NCBI GenBank assembly: GCA_003554735.1
Contig: PWHE01000006.1
Location: 1 to 48,081, forward strand
Length of the DNA stretch: 48,081 bases
Reading direction: 5' to 3'
Source: Mollicutes bacterium
GTDB taxonomy: Bacteria; Bacillota_I; Bacilli_A; Izemoplasmatales; Izemoplasmataceae
Every line of letters begins with the position of its first letter. Positions within the stretch are counted from its first letter, which is position 1. Positions 16,901 through 26,290 of this stretch are shown here, piece by piece. Made by a program: the position numbers and the translations under genes. A model generated the notes under the pieces. That model was given only the letters and a program-made list of their open reading frames with translations. It did not search any database and was not told the DNA's origin.

Positions 16901-18061
16901 ATGAAAGAGACGCTTAAGAAGCATCATAAGAAACGGTTCGGAATCGTGCCGAGCGGTTATTATTTCGCGCCGGCTACGGTATTGCTTATCGGGGAAAGCC
17001 TGGACATCCTCAAAGGCCCTGTTCTCACAGCCTCCATGAACAAAGGGTTGCACGCGACCGTAAACGCCAGAGATGACCTGGTGCTGAACATCCATATCGA
17101 TTTTCTTGAATCCAAACAGTCTTTTGAACTCGATCTCTCCGTCATCGACTATCCCCAGGACTCGATTTACGCCCGTTTGCTCATTTCCATCATCAAGAAA
17201 CTTCAGTATGAAGGCTACAAAGTGTCCAAAGGGCTGAACATCACGGTCATGTCCAATCGTTCCTTACCAAAAAACCTCGGGTTGCACCAGAGTTTTGAGA
17301 TGTTGTTCATGAAACTTTTATCCAATCAGAACAGCTTCAATCTCACCAAGGACAAGATGGTGCGCTATGCCTACCAGGCCGAGAAAAACACGAACGAACT
17401 TTATACGTCCGTCGCCCAGCTTCACGCCTGCGCGTATGGCGAGAAAGACAAAGTCATTCACCTGGACACCAAAACGCTCGAGTACGAAACCATCCCGTTC
17501 AACACCGCCGATTACGGCTTTTTGAGCGTTTTTGTCTCACGCCCCAAATTTGTCCTCAACGCGGATATAAACACCCGCATCAAAGCCATTGAAAAAGCGA
17601 CCCAAGCCATCCGTCCGAAGCGCTCGATCACCCATCTGAGTGAACTGTCACTCGATGAATTCAACAGCATGAAATCCATGATTAAAGGGGCGAACACTGT
17701 CAAATATACGGAGCATGTGATGTTTGAAATCCAGCGGGTCGTCCAAGCGGCCGAGTATCTCAAAGATGAGGACTATGTTATGTTCGGCGACGTGCTCGAA
17801 CAGTCGCAAAACTCGCTGCGCCACCTTTTTGAAATCTCGAATCAGTACCATAACGACATCGTCAACATCATGCATGAAAACAAGTCTCTGGGCGCCAGGC
17901 TTTCCATCATCGGCTATGACCAGATCGTTATCGCCCTGTTTGAACAAGCTGAAATGCCATCGGATGTCCATGCCTTCCAGGAGGACTTCTACAACAAGTA
18001 TAAAAAGAACCTTGAAATCCAGAAACTTAAACTGGGTGATGGCGTCCGCTCGACAAAGTGA
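16901..18061 (+). CDS. Galactokinase-like GHMP pseudoenzyme
   Basis: A 386-residue protein with the length and layout of galactokinase, but with the catalytic positions worn away. The N-terminal GRVNLIGEHTDY motif reads ATVLLIGESLDI (residues 25-36): the motif Arg is Thr and the His is Ser. The phosphate-binding GLSSSA loop reads LGLHQSFE (126-133). The catalytic Asp of the MDQ motif is Ala (SVAQLHACAYG, Ala172). The C-terminal GARMTGAGFGG is GARLSIIGYDQ. I infer that it does not phosphorylate galactose; a sugar-sensing or structural role is possible. No Leloir-pathway gene adjoins it. It has its own promoter and terminator. Confidence 0.8.
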   Translation: MKETLKKHHKKRFGIVPSGYYFAPATVLLIGESLDILKGPVLTASMNKGLHATVNARDDLVLNIHIDFLESKQSFELDLSVIDYPQDSIYARLLISIIKKLQYEGYKVSKGLNITVMSNRSLPKNLGLHQSFEMLFMKLLSNQNSFNLTKDKMVRYAYQAEKNTNELYTSVAQLHACAYGEKDKVIHLDTKTLEYETIPFNTADYGFLSVFVSRPKFVLNADINTRIKAIEKATQAIRPKRSITHLSELSLDEFNSMKSMIKGANTVKYTEHVMFEIQRVVQAAEYLKDEDYVMFGDVLEQSQNSLRHLFEISNQYHNDIVNIMHENKSLGARLSIIGYDQIVIALFEQAEMPSDVHAFQEDFYNKYKKNLEIQKLKLGDGVRSTK

Positions 18062-18080
18062 GACCCATCGTCAGTCCCGG

Positions 18081-18110
18081 CCCCGCCGCAATCATTGCGG
18101 CGGGGTTTTT
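18081..18110 (+). terminator. terminator after the galactokinase-like gene
   Basis: A G+C-rich stem (CCCCGCCGC / GCGGCGGGG) with a seven-base loop, then TTTTT. Confidence 0.92.
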
Positions 18111-18130
18111 CATGGACGAATTGTCCATAT

Positions 18131-18160
18131 AAAAAGAGCATCTTCGTGAAAAGATGCTCT
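18131..18160 (-). terminator. rnjA terminator
   Basis: AGAGCATCTT / AAGATGCTCT stem with a six-base loop; on the minus strand it is followed by TTTTT. It faces the terminator of the convergent gene. Confidence 0.9.
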
Positions 18161-18173
18161 CAGGTTTTTCTGA

Positions 18174-19853
18174 TCAGACGAGTTTGACAACCGGAAGAAT
18201 CATCGGATTCCGTTCGGTTTTCGTGAAAATATAATCATTGAGCAGGCGTATGATGTCGCGTTTGATCAGCCCGGTCTTGATGGTGTCGTACTTATCGAGT
18301 GTGGAAGTGACCATGTCGTCGACCTTTTTGGAAAGGTCCTTGGTCAGTTTGGTCTGTTCTTTCATGTAGACGAACCCTCTTGAGACGATGACCGATTCGC
18401 CGATGCGCTTACGTTTTTTCTCATCGATGGTGATGACGACGCTCAAAAGTCCGTCTTCACTCAATATTTTCCTGTCCTTAAGGACTACCGATCCGATATC
18501 ACCGATGCCTTTTCCGTCGATATAGACATTGTTGGCGGGAATCTGTCCGGCGACCCGTGCGGTCTTTTTGGTAAGGGCGAGTACGTCTCCGTTATCGAGT
18601 ACGAACTCATTGCCTTTTTTCACGCCGGTGGCGATGCCCGTTCGGGCATGAATCTTAAGCATTCTGTGTTCTCCGTGGATCGGCATGAAGAACTTCGGCT
18701 TGATGAGTTTGAGCATCAGCTTGAGCTCCTCGTTTCCGCCATGCCCAGAGGTATGCGTGTCATTGAGCGGTGAATGGGTGATGACGTTCGCACCGCGCTT
18801 GAAAAGCTGGTTGATGGTTTTGTTGATGCCGCTTTGATTGCCTGGAATCGGTGAGGAAGAAAAGATCACCGTATCACCCGGTTGCACCTTGATTTGCCGG
18901 TGTGATCCGTTGGCGATGCGTGACAGCGCCGCAAACGGCTCCCCTTGTGATCCGGTACAAAGGATGGTGATTTCATGGGGGGCGAAATGCCTTAAGGCTT
19001 TGGATCCCACAAAGGTTCCGTGTGGTGCCTTGATGTAGCCCATTTCCTGTCCGACCTCGACGGTCCGCTCCATGCTTCGTCCGAATACAGCGATTTTTCG
19101 TTTGGTGGCGATTGAAGCTTCGACGATCTGCTGCACACGGTGAATGTTCGAGGCGAATGTCGCGACCACCGCACGACCCTCGATGTTGGAGAAAATCTCT
19201 TTGATGCTTTCGCTGACGAGTGTTTCGCTTTTGGTGAACGCGTCCACTTCCGCACCGGTCGAGTCGCTCAAAAGACAAAGGACCCCTTCGGTCCCGAGCC
19301 GAGCCATTTTGGCATAATCGGCATCTTTCCCCGTGGGGGTGAAATCGAATTTGAAATCACCGGTGTGCACGATTTTACCGTGTGGTGTCTTCACCACCAC
19401 CCCGAACGAATCGGGGATGGAGTGGTTGGTTCTGAAAAAGCTGACGGCAAGATGCTTGAAACGGATGTTGTCGTTTTCGAAGAATTCCAGGAGATTGTAT
19501 TGAATCCCCTGATGTTCACGCATCTTGTTCTTGATCAGGCCGACGGCCAGGCCGTTGGCATAGATTTTCGGTATTTTGACATGACGTAAAAGCCAAGGAA
19601 TTCCGCCAATATGGTCCTCGTGACCATGCGTAATGACCAAAGCCTTGATCTTATCTTGATTTTGCTGAAGGTATGTATAATCGGGAATGACATAATCAAT
19701 GCCGAGCAGCGACTCATCGGGGAACATGACGCCCGCATCGATGATCACGATCTCGTTTTGATATTCCACAACATACATATTCTTTCCTACTTCACCAAGA
19801 CCGCCTAATGCAAAAACACCAACTTCATGTTTTTTAAAAATTTGATTTTGCAC
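18174..19853 (-). CDS. rnjA: Ribonuclease J
   Basis: Metallo-beta-lactamase/beta-CASP ribonuclease with 5'-3' exonuclease and endonuclease activity, central to mRNA decay and rRNA processing in Bacillota. The 559-residue product shows the zinc motif HGHEDH (76-81), further metal ligands in HTGDFKFD and H-S-P-L-N-D-T-H-T-S-G-H-G, and the RNase J linker and C-terminal domain. The start is a GTG at 19851-19853 with TAGGAGGA nine bases upstream. It is monocistronic between two terminators. Only one RNase J gene is in the window. Confidence 0.96.
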   Translation of the reverse strand: MQNQIFKKHEVGVFALGGLGEVGKNMYVVEYQNEIVIIDAGVMFPDESLLGIDYVIPDYTYLQQNQDKIKALVITHGHEDHIGGIPWLLRHVKIPKIYANGLAVGLIKNKMREHQGIQYNLLEFFENDNIRFKHLAVSFFRTNHSIPDSFGVVVKTPHGKIVHTGDFKFDFTPTGKDADYAKMARLGTEGVLCLLSDSTGAEVDAFTKSETLVSESIKEIFSNIEGRAVVATFASNIHRVQQIVEASIATKRKIAVFGRSMERTVEVGQEMGYIKAPHGTFVGSKALRHFAPHEITILCTGSQGEPFAALSRIANGSHRQIKVQPGDTVIFSSSPIPGNQSGINKTINQLFKRGANVITHSPLNDTHTSGHGGNEELKLMLKLIKPKFFMPIHGEHRMLKIHARTGIATGVKKGNEFVLDNGDVLALTKKTARVAGQIPANNVYIDGKGIGDIGSVVLKDRKILSEDGLLSVVITIDEKKRKRIGESVIVSRGFVYMKEQTKLTKDLSKKVDDMVTSTLDKYDTIKTGLIKRDIIRLLNDYIFTKTERNPMILPVVKLV

Positions 19854-19903
19854 TATTGAGTCCTCCTAAAAAATGTGTTGAAAATGTTGTTTTCAATTAC
19901 CCT

Positions 19904-19909
19904 ATTATA
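19904..19909 (-). promoter_or_regulatory. -10 box of rnjA promoter
   Basis: Perfect TATAAT on the minus strand, 50 bases before the GTG start, giving a short leader. A weak TTTATT lies 17 bp further upstream. Confidence 0.55.
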
Positions 19910-19940
19910 GCTTATTTTTCACTATAAATAAATGCTAATG

Positions 19941-19949
19941 TGTTATAAT
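19941..19949 (+). promoter_or_regulatory. extended -10 promoter of the HAD-priA-fmt unit
   Basis: TGTTATAAT, a perfect extended -10, lies 19 bases before the HAD gene and is divergent from the rnjA promoter. Confidence 0.6.
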
Positions 19950-19968
19950 TTTCACAGTAGGTGATTGC

Positions 19969-20757
19969 ATGGACTATAAACGCGCGATATTTTTCGATAT
20001 CGACCACACTCTGTACAACCCTAACGATAAAACCATTCCAGCGTCCACTGTCAATGCGCTCAAAAAACTGTCTGAGAGAAAAGACACGTTGATCGCGGTT
20101 GCGACGGGACGCGCTTTTTACATGCTTGAAGGTGTCATCGATCCGCTTCGTCCCTATATTGAGGCCTACATCACCATAAACGGGCAGACGATCCACCACC
20201 ACGGAAAACTGATCCATGATGAACCGATGGATAAGAAACTCGCGGTCAAAGCCCGCAAAACCTTCCAGAGACTGGATCTCACTTATGGCTTCATCGGCGC
20301 CGACAGCCAGGTTGTGAACCGTCTCAATGGCTATGTGAAAAGCATGTTCATCGACCAGCGCATACCACTGCCCAAGGTGGACCCCGAATACGAAAAACAT
20401 CATAAAGTCTATCAGATGTGGGCGTTCGGCGATGCGGAAACGCTTAAAAAAGTCCGCGGCCATATCGACCCTTCCTACATCGTCCCCTGGGTAAGCGACG
20501 GCTTTGACATCATCGACCCCGAACGCAACAAGCTTCATGGCATCGAGCGTCTGATCGACCGTCTTGAGATTCCCATGGACAAAGTCTATTGTTTCGGCGA
20601 TGGCGCCAACGACCTGCAAATGTTAAAAGGCGTACCGCATTCATTCGCCATGGCGAACGCCTCCGATTCAGTAAAAAAACACGCGAAATACACCACAGCG
20701 GCCTTCGATGAAAACGGCATCGAAAAAGCCCTGAAATGGCTCAAACTTATAGATTGA
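19969..20757 (+). CDS. Cof-type HAD-superfamily phosphatase
   Basis: The 262-residue protein is a class IIB haloacid dehalogenase phosphatase. It has the nucleophile motif FDIDHTL near residue 9-15 (Asp nucleophile plus Asp acid), the TGR motif (VATGRAF), and the metal motif FGDGANDLQML near residue 206-216, so the catalytic set is complete. The cap domain lies between. Family members act on sugar phosphates, flavin or pyridoxal phosphate; the substrate cannot be told here. It lies ten bases before priA. Confidence 0.92.
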   Translation: MDYKRAIFFDIDHTLYNPNDKTIPASTVNALKKLSERKDTLIAVATGRAFYMLEGVIDPLRPYIEAYITINGQTIHHHGKLIHDEPMDKKLAVKARKTFQRLDLTYGFIGADSQVVNRLNGYVKSMFIDQRIPLPKVDPEYEKHHKVYQMWAFGDAETLKKVRGHIDPSYIVPWVSDGFDIIDPERNKLHGIERLIDRLEIPMDKVYCFGDGANDLQMLKGVPHSFAMANASDSVKKHAKYTTAAFDENGIEKALKWLKLID

Positions 20758-20766
20758 GGGAGACCT

Positions 20767-23100
20767 ATGATCGCAGAAGTCCTCGTTGACATCGAACACC
20801 ACACACTGGACCAGTGCTTCGACTACCTTGTCCCCGATGCCCTTAAAGACACCATCGCTGTCGGGCAGCGCGTCGAAGTCCCTTTCGCCCACCGGAAAAT
20901 CACCGGGTTCGTCGTCGGACTCAAATCGCAATCCGACATTGAAAGTCTTAAACCGATTCACGCCGTGCGTGATCTTTTCCCCTATATGGACGACGAACGG
21001 ATGCAACTCGCAGAAATCCTTTCCAAACGCCATATCCAGCCCAGAATCGCCTACATGAACGCGATGTTGCCACGCGCGCTCTCGATGCGCTACACCACTT
21101 ATTTCAAAGTTCACGACAAGCAGCGTCTCAATGAGCTGCTGGCCCCTTATTTCAAAGACACAGAAACCATCAAAAGAGACACCCTAGACGCCAAGGCTTT
21201 GAGGCATGTGCAGCATCATCTCAAAACAGGCGTCCTCTCCCAACATCTCACCGTTGCTCAGACGACCGGCGTAAAAACCGTCCCCGTCGTCGTACTGAAA
21301 AATGACGGCCCCGTCAAAAACGCCTCCAAACAACAGGCCATCATTGATACACTGAAAAGCCAAGGCCCCCTTGAGAAAAAGACGCTGCTAAAAACGGCCG
21401 GAACCACCGACGGCCCCTTGCGCAGCCTCGTTGAAAAAGGCAGAGTCGAAATCGTGTCCAAGGAACGCTATCGCGAGATCGCCTCCATCATCAGGGAAAA
21501 CGATAAACCCATCACCTTCAATGAGGAACAGGAGGTCACGTTCGACGCTATAAAGAAGAGGCTCCACACCCCGAGCGAGCACCTCATCCACGGCGTGACC
21601 GCCAGCGGAAAAAGCGAGCTCTATATCGCGCTTATCAAGGAAGTGCTGAAACACGGGCAACAAGCCATCGTACTGCTTCCGGAAATCGCTTTGACACCGA
21701 AGATTGTCGCCCGCTTCAAAGCGGCAATCGATGAACCCATCGCCATCTTTCATAGCGCGCTCACACCGGGCGAACAATACGATCAATGGCGTCGCATGTT
21801 AACCGGTGAGGCCAACGTCTGCATCGGTGCGCGAAGCGCAATCTTCGCCCCATTTCAAAACATCGGGCTGATTGTGCTCGACGAAGAACAAAGCGATGCC
21901 TTCGTGCAACGCGAAGCGCCTTCTTATAGCGCGAAAGAAGTTGCCCGCCTGCGTGCGAAACATCATACGGCGCCAATCGTCTACGGTTCGGCCACACCCT
22001 CGATCGAAACCTATTACGAGGCGAAAAAGGGCCATATGCATCTTCACACACTCAGCAGGCGCGCTCTTAAATCCACCATGCCATACATTGAAATCATCGA
22101 CATGAAAGAAGAGTTCAAGCAGGGCAACCCATCCATCTTTTCACACGCCCTCAGAACTGCCATGAATGAAACGCTTGCACGTGGTGAACAAGTCATCCTG
22201 CTCATCAACCGGCGCGGGCACGCCAACTTTGTGATCTGCCGGGACTGCGGAAAGCGTATCAAGTGTCCACAGTGCGAAATCTCGCTGACTTATCACCACG
22301 CTACGGGCGAACTCAAATGCCATTACTGCAACCACAAGGAGCAAGCGCCTTCGACCTGCCCCGCGTGCGCATCAAAACACATCCGTTACATGGGCCTTGG
22401 CAGCGAGAAAGTGGAAATGGCGCTTCAAAAGACGTTCCCGGATGCGCGTGTCTACCGCATGGACCGCGACAGCACGACCAAAAAAGGGGCGCATGAACGT
22501 ATCATTGCGGACTTTGAACGCGACGGCGACATCCTCGTCGGCACGCAGATGATCACCAAAGGGCTCGATTTCGACAACGTGACGCTCGCTGGGGTCCTCT
22601 CGGCGGACATGTCCCTTTTCGTGCCCGATTTCTACGCGGAAAGCGAGACCTACGCGATGCTTACACAAATCGCGGGAAGAAGCGGTCGTCGCGACAAACC
22701 GGGACGCGTGCTCATCCAGGCGTATGATACGTCGCACCAGGTGCTCGAAGATGTCAGACACGGGGATTTTACGTCCTTCTACGAACGGGAGATCGCGTTT
22801 CGCAAACGTGCACGTGTCGAACCGTTCAAAAAGCTGACTCAGATTCTTTGTGTCCACAGGAACTACGACATCGCGTATCGCAAGGCGCTTGAAATCAAGC
22901 GTTTCATCAAGAAACAGACCACTGCAAGCGTGCTGGGGCCGACCGATGCGAGAATACTGAGACAAAACAATCGTTACCGCGTTCAGTTGCTCATCCGGCA
23001 TGACGGCGATGAGGCCATCTATGAATCCCTTCAGAAAGTGCATCGGCATTTTTCCAACAACGCAACGCTTTATTTCATTCACAACCCGAGAATCATCTAA
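20767..23100 (+). CDS. priA: Primosomal protein N' (PriA helicase)
   Basis: Superfamily 2 helicase that reloads the replisome at collapsed forks. The 777-residue product has the N-terminal 3'-DNA-binding domain, Walker A (GVTASGKSELY), the zinc-binding cluster of paired cysteines (CRDCGKRIKCPQC, CHYC, CPAC) and helicase motifs V and VI (GTQMITKGLDFDNVTL, QIAGRSGRRDKPG). The Walker B element usually DEEH reads DEEQ at residues 372-375, an uncommon change. GAGGGAG precedes ATG 20767. priA-fmt is a conserved neighbourhood, though def, usually between them, is absent. Confidence 0.96.
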   Translation: MIAEVLVDIEHHTLDQCFDYLVPDALKDTIAVGQRVEVPFAHRKITGFVVGLKSQSDIESLKPIHAVRDLFPYMDDERMQLAEILSKRHIQPRIAYMNAMLPRALSMRYTTYFKVHDKQRLNELLAPYFKDTETIKRDTLDAKALRHVQHHLKTGVLSQHLTVAQTTGVKTVPVVVLKNDGPVKNASKQQAIIDTLKSQGPLEKKTLLKTAGTTDGPLRSLVEKGRVEIVSKERYREIASIIRENDKPITFNEEQEVTFDAIKKRLHTPSEHLIHGVTASGKSELYIALIKEVLKHGQQAIVLLPEIALTPKIVARFKAAIDEPIAIFHSALTPGEQYDQWRRMLTGEANVCIGARSAIFAPFQNIGLIVLDEEQSDAFVQREAPSYSAKEVARLRAKHHTAPIVYGSATPSIETYYEAKKGHMHLHTLSRRALKSTMPYIEIIDMKEEFKQGNPSIFSHALRTAMNETLARGEQVILLINRRGHANFVICRDCGKRIKCPQCEISLTYHHATGELKCHYCNHKEQAPSTCPACASKHIRYMGLGSEKVEMALQKTFPDARVYRMDRDSTTKKGAHERIIADFERDGDILVGTQMITKGLDFDNVTLAGVLSADMSLFVPDFYAESETYAMLTQIAGRSGRRDKPGRVLIQAYDTSHQVLEDVRHGDFTSFYEREIAFRKRARVEPFKKLTQILCVHRNYDIAYRKALEIKRFIKKQTTASVLGPTDARILRQNNRYRVQLLIRHDGDEAIYESLQKVHRHFSNNATLYFIHNPRII

Positions 23101-23113
23101 AGGAGTGAAAATT

Positions 23114-24043
23114 ATGACCATTATTTTCATGGGAACCCCCGAATTCAGTGTGCCGAGTGCACGCACCGTGCATGAGGAATACGGCATCGACCTGGTGGTG
23201 ACCCAGCCATCAAAGAAAAAGGGCCGAAGCGGAAAAATCGTCGATCCGCCGATGAAAACGTTCGCCGACAGTCATAACATCCCGGTCCTTCAGCCGAAGC
23301 GGCTTCACGCGGTGATGGATGAGATCATCGCCATGAATCCCGACCTTATCATCACGGCCGCCTATGGTCAGATCCTGCCAAAACGCCTTCTTGAAATCCC
23401 TTCTTTCGGGGCCATCAATGTCCACGCTTCGCTTTTGCCGAAACTGCGAGGCGGCGCGCCCATCCAACGCGCCATCGAACGCGGGCATGAATATACGGGA
23501 ATCACCATCATGTATATGGCTGAAAAGATGGATGCGGGCGATATCATCGCAACCAAACGCCTTCAGATTGAAAAAGATGACACTGGGGGCAGCCTGTTTG
23601 AAAAGCTTGCGCATCTAGGCAGCGATCTTCTCGAGGATGTGCTTCCCTCCATATTCAACAACGAAGTGAAGGCGACGCCTCAAGACGAATCCGAAGCGAC
23701 CTATGCTTATAACATCAAGCCCGAAGAGGAGAAGCTGGATTTCGAAACCACGGCCAGCGCCAATGAGCGTAAGGTTCGCGCCTTTCATCCCGAACCGTCC
23801 ACGTATCTCACCGTGGATGGAGAGCGAGTGAAAGTCCTCAAGGCAGAGGTTGTCGAATCGGACGGTGAAACTCCGGGACGTGTCGTTGACCATCGGAAAG
23901 AAGGCATTGTCATCCAGTGCAAGGACGACGGGCTGCTTTTGAAAGAAGTCCAGCCTTCCGGCCGTAAAGCGATGGACGGTGCAAGTTTCCTCAACGGAAA
24001 AGGGAAAACGCTTTTACCGATTGGTAAAAAAATAGACGATTAA
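23114..24043 (+). CDS. fmt: Methionyl-tRNA formyltransferase
   Basis: Formylates initiator Met-tRNA with 10-formyltetrahydrofolate. The 309-residue product begins IIFMGTPEFSVPS, has the folate-binding region GAINVHASLLPKLRGGAP near residue 100 with the catalytic Asn-His pair, and the C-terminal tRNA-binding barrel. AAAGGAGTGA supports ATG 23114; the longer in-frame extension lies inside priA. Confidence 0.96.
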   Translation: MTIIFMGTPEFSVPSARTVHEEYGIDLVVTQPSKKKGRSGKIVDPPMKTFADSHNIPVLQPKRLHAVMDEIIAMNPDLIITAAYGQILPKRLLEIPSFGAINVHASLLPKLRGGAPIQRAIERGHEYTGITIMYMAEKMDAGDIIATKRLQIEKDDTGGSLFEKLAHLGSDLLEDVLPSIFNNEVKATPQDESEATYAYNIKPEEEKLDFETTASANERKVRAFHPEPSTYLTVDGERVKVLKAEVVESDGETPGRVVDHRKEGIVIQCKDDGLLLKEVQPSGRKAMDGASFLNGKGKTLLPIGKKIDD

Positions 24044-24086
24044 GCCAAAAAGCGTCGTTTTAGCAATTTATCTTTGGCTTGAAAAG

Positions 24087-24095
24087 TGCTATAAT
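24087..24095 (+). promoter_or_regulatory. extended -10 promoter before the PgpA-family gene
   Basis: TGCTATAAT is a perfect extended -10, 45 bases before the start codon. Confidence 0.6.
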
Positions 24096-24140
24096 GGGGT
24101 ATTAGAAAAAATCATACAAATTTTTAAGGAGTTATACACA

Positions 24141-24701
24141 ATGAAAAGAGCTTTGTTTTCCAGGGATGAAATGCTTCGAATGAATGTTGAAACCTTGAAG
24201 GAACGCGGGGTTTCCGTCGAACAGATCGCTGACATCGCATTCGCCCAGCAATCCAAGTGGACCGACCAGATTTCCATGCAGGATTGCATCGACTCCGTCG
24301 AGAAGATTCTTTCTCTACGGGACACGTTCCACATTCTTCAACTCGGTGCAGAAATCGACAGACTGACTGAAGAAAACCTGATTCGCGAACCATTACGCGA
24401 AATCCTCAACAGCGATTTGGGCATGTTCGGCATTGACGAACTGTTCGGATTGGAACTCGCCGGCATCTACGGCACCATCGGTAAAACCAACTTCGGGGAT
24501 ATCGATGTCAACAAACCCGCGGTGGTAGCGGAACTGAATTACGGCGGGAAAAAAGACAAAACCAAGTGCCATACGTTCCTGGATGACATCGTCGGCGCCA
24601 TCGGCGCAGCCGCATCGACGCGTGTCGCCCAGATCACCAACGAGCTCGAAGCCAGAAAAGACCCTAAATACAAGGAGATTCGTCTCGACTTCGACCTTTG
24701 A
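24141..24701 (+). CDS. PgpA/YutG-family phosphatidylglycerophosphatase A-like protein
   Basis: The 186-residue product matches the cytosolic-looking PgpA relatives of Bacillota (YutG, LtrC). It shows an N-terminal helical part (LKERGVSVEQIADIAF), then the PgpA-like core with G-I-Y-G-T-I-G-x-T-N-F-G and the diagnostic segment CHTFLDDIVGAIGAAAS, whose acidic pair is thought to bind metal. The family is linked to phospholipid metabolism and cold tolerance; activity on phosphatidylglycerol phosphate is assumed from the family. The downstream membrane-protein gene starts 25 bases later and is probably cotranscribed. Confidence 0.85.
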   Translation: MKRALFSRDEMLRMNVETLKERGVSVEQIADIAFAQQSKWTDQISMQDCIDSVEKILSLRDTFHILQLGAEIDRLTEENLIREPLREILNSDLGMFGIDELFGLELAGIYGTIGKTNFGDIDVNKPAVVAELNYGGKKDKTKCHTFLDDIVGAIGAAASTRVAQITNELEARKDPKYKEIRLDFDL

Positions 24702-24726
24702 ACCGTAACCGCGAGGATGTGAAATC

Positions 24727-26283
24727 ATGGGAAAAAGGGAAAAGGACCTTGACGACTTTTTCAAGAAAGCCGATCAGGACCCCGAAGAACTCAAAGAATA
24801 TGTAGACAAGATGAAAAAAGGGGACGACCCGAACAAGACGACACGTCTTGACAAAATCGCCATGTTTTTCAGAAACACGGCGGAGCGAATCAAGATGTAC
24901 TCGTCCAAGCGGGAAGACAAGCGAAACCCCAACAAACCATCCAAAATAAGACGGCGGGCCCGTGTGCTTTACAAAATGATCATGAAGCGCGCCAGTGAAA
25001 AATTCAACTTCGAAGCCGGAGTTGATATTTTGGATGAAACGAGTGTCCTTTACCGAAGAAACCGTGTCATCAAAAATATCCTCATCGTAACGAACGCCGT
25101 GTTCCTGATCTTTACCCTGATCGGGAACCGGAATCCCAATTACATTGTCATTTTCGGGTTTGGTGTCATCATGTTCGCGACCAACACGACCCTCAAGCGA
25201 ATCATCAGGGAACGACCGAGAACGCTCCTCAAACAACAGATGGCGATGTACATCGCGAGTGTCTATATCCTTCTTGCGTCCTTCGGTGTCTACATCAAAC
25301 TGAGACTCGGCGTCGATGATTATTCGGACGTATTCGGTTTTTCCATCACCCAGGCCGGCTACGTTCTGATCTATTTCGCGCTTGTCGTGATCGCGCTTTA
25401 CCAAAACGCGACCCTGCTTCGCATTCTTTTCAAATGGGTCCTGGTTCTGATGACCGTCATCCATGTCACCATCATGCACCCGCTTTATGAACATGCCGAC
25501 AGCATCCAGTCCTTGTATGACTACCTGATTATCGACGAACCGCAAGTATCCATCGATATCCTGCTCAGGACATTGGTTCTGATCATCTTCAACATCGCGC
25601 TTTATTCATCCGTCGCCATCGGGCAGATGATGAACAACAAGCGGAAAGAAGAACTGGTCAAACGCCGCGATATGGAAAGCGACTTCAAAGCGGTTGTCGG
25701 CGACGTATTCGATGTCATCAGCGTATTCAACGCCAACACACGCAGCGAAGAGCGACAAGCCGCCTACCGTGTCGCGGAAATCGCCTCAAGACTCGGCAAC
25801 ATCCTCGGACTTTCACCGAATGTGTGCACCGAGATATATGATTACTCCAAGATTCACGTCGATCGCACGAAAGACCTCTCCATTGTCGAGTATGAGAACA
25901 AGGACGTTCTCAACGAGAAAGACTACCAGGTCATCCGGGAGAAGACCATTCTCGGTAGTGTCATCATCAAACGTCTTCAACTGAAACAAAAAAGTGAGGA
26001 TGTCGTCCGTGCGCATTTTGAGAAAACGGCCGATCGGAGCTTCACAGAACGCATGAAAAAGATTCAGCGTTCGCAAGAGGGCCAGATCATTCTGCTTTCC
26101 GAGATGTATGAGATTTTAAGACAAAGCCGGAACTACAAGACGGCACTTAACCATAAACGCGCCATTGAACTGTTGGAGCTTGAATTCAAGAATTATTTCG
26201 AGCCATACATTCTTGATCGTTTCATCAAATACAGTTCTGAATTCGAAAGTTATTATCAACGGTTTCAACAACGTACCGCATGA
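24727..26283 (+). CDS. Membrane protein with degenerate HD-GYP-like domain
   Basis: A 518-residue protein with a charged N-terminus (1-110), about six membrane segments (roughly 115-134, 137-154, 172-192, 210-226, 232-252 and 278-298) and a cytosolic C-terminal domain. Residues 345-500 follow the HD-GYP fold: YRVAEIASRLGNILGLS matches the first helix, SEMYEILRQSRNYKTALNHKRAIELL matches the VADVYDALTSDRPYKKALS block, and YFEPYILDRF matches the end. The metal-binding HD, HH and GYP residues are missing (for example IYDYSKIH at the HD position), so c-di-GMP hydrolysis is unlikely. A sensing or scaffolding membrane protein is inferred. A terminator follows. Confidence 0.75.
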   Translation: MGKREKDLDDFFKKADQDPEELKEYVDKMKKGDDPNKTTRLDKIAMFFRNTAERIKMYSSKREDKRNPNKPSKIRRRARVLYKMIMKRASEKFNFEAGVDILDETSVLYRRNRVIKNILIVTNAVFLIFTLIGNRNPNYIVIFGFGVIMFATNTTLKRIIRERPRTLLKQQMAMYIASVYILLASFGVYIKLRLGVDDYSDVFGFSITQAGYVLIYFALVVIALYQNATLLRILFKWVLVLMTVIHVTIMHPLYEHADSIQSLYDYLIIDEPQVSIDILLRTLVLIIFNIALYSSVAIGQMMNNKRKEELVKRRDMESDFKAVVGDVFDVISVFNANTRSEERQAAYRVAEIASRLGNILGLSPNVCTEIYDYSKIHVDRTKDLSIVEYENKDVLNEKDYQVIREKTILGSVIIKRLQLKQKSEDVVRAHFEKTADRSFTERMKKIQRSQEGQIILLSEMYEILRQSRNYKTALNHKRAIELLELEFKNYFEPYILDRFIKYSSEFESYYQRFQQRTA

Positions 26284-26290
26284 TTCGAAA

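Noticed and set aside
16901-18061. Functional galactokinase (galK)
   Set aside because: The substrate, phosphate-loop and catalytic positions are all substituted.
24042-24080. AAGCCAAA / TTTGGCTT inverted repeat after fmt
   Set aside because: The stem is 8 bp with a loop of over 20 bases and no T run, so it is not a convincing terminator.
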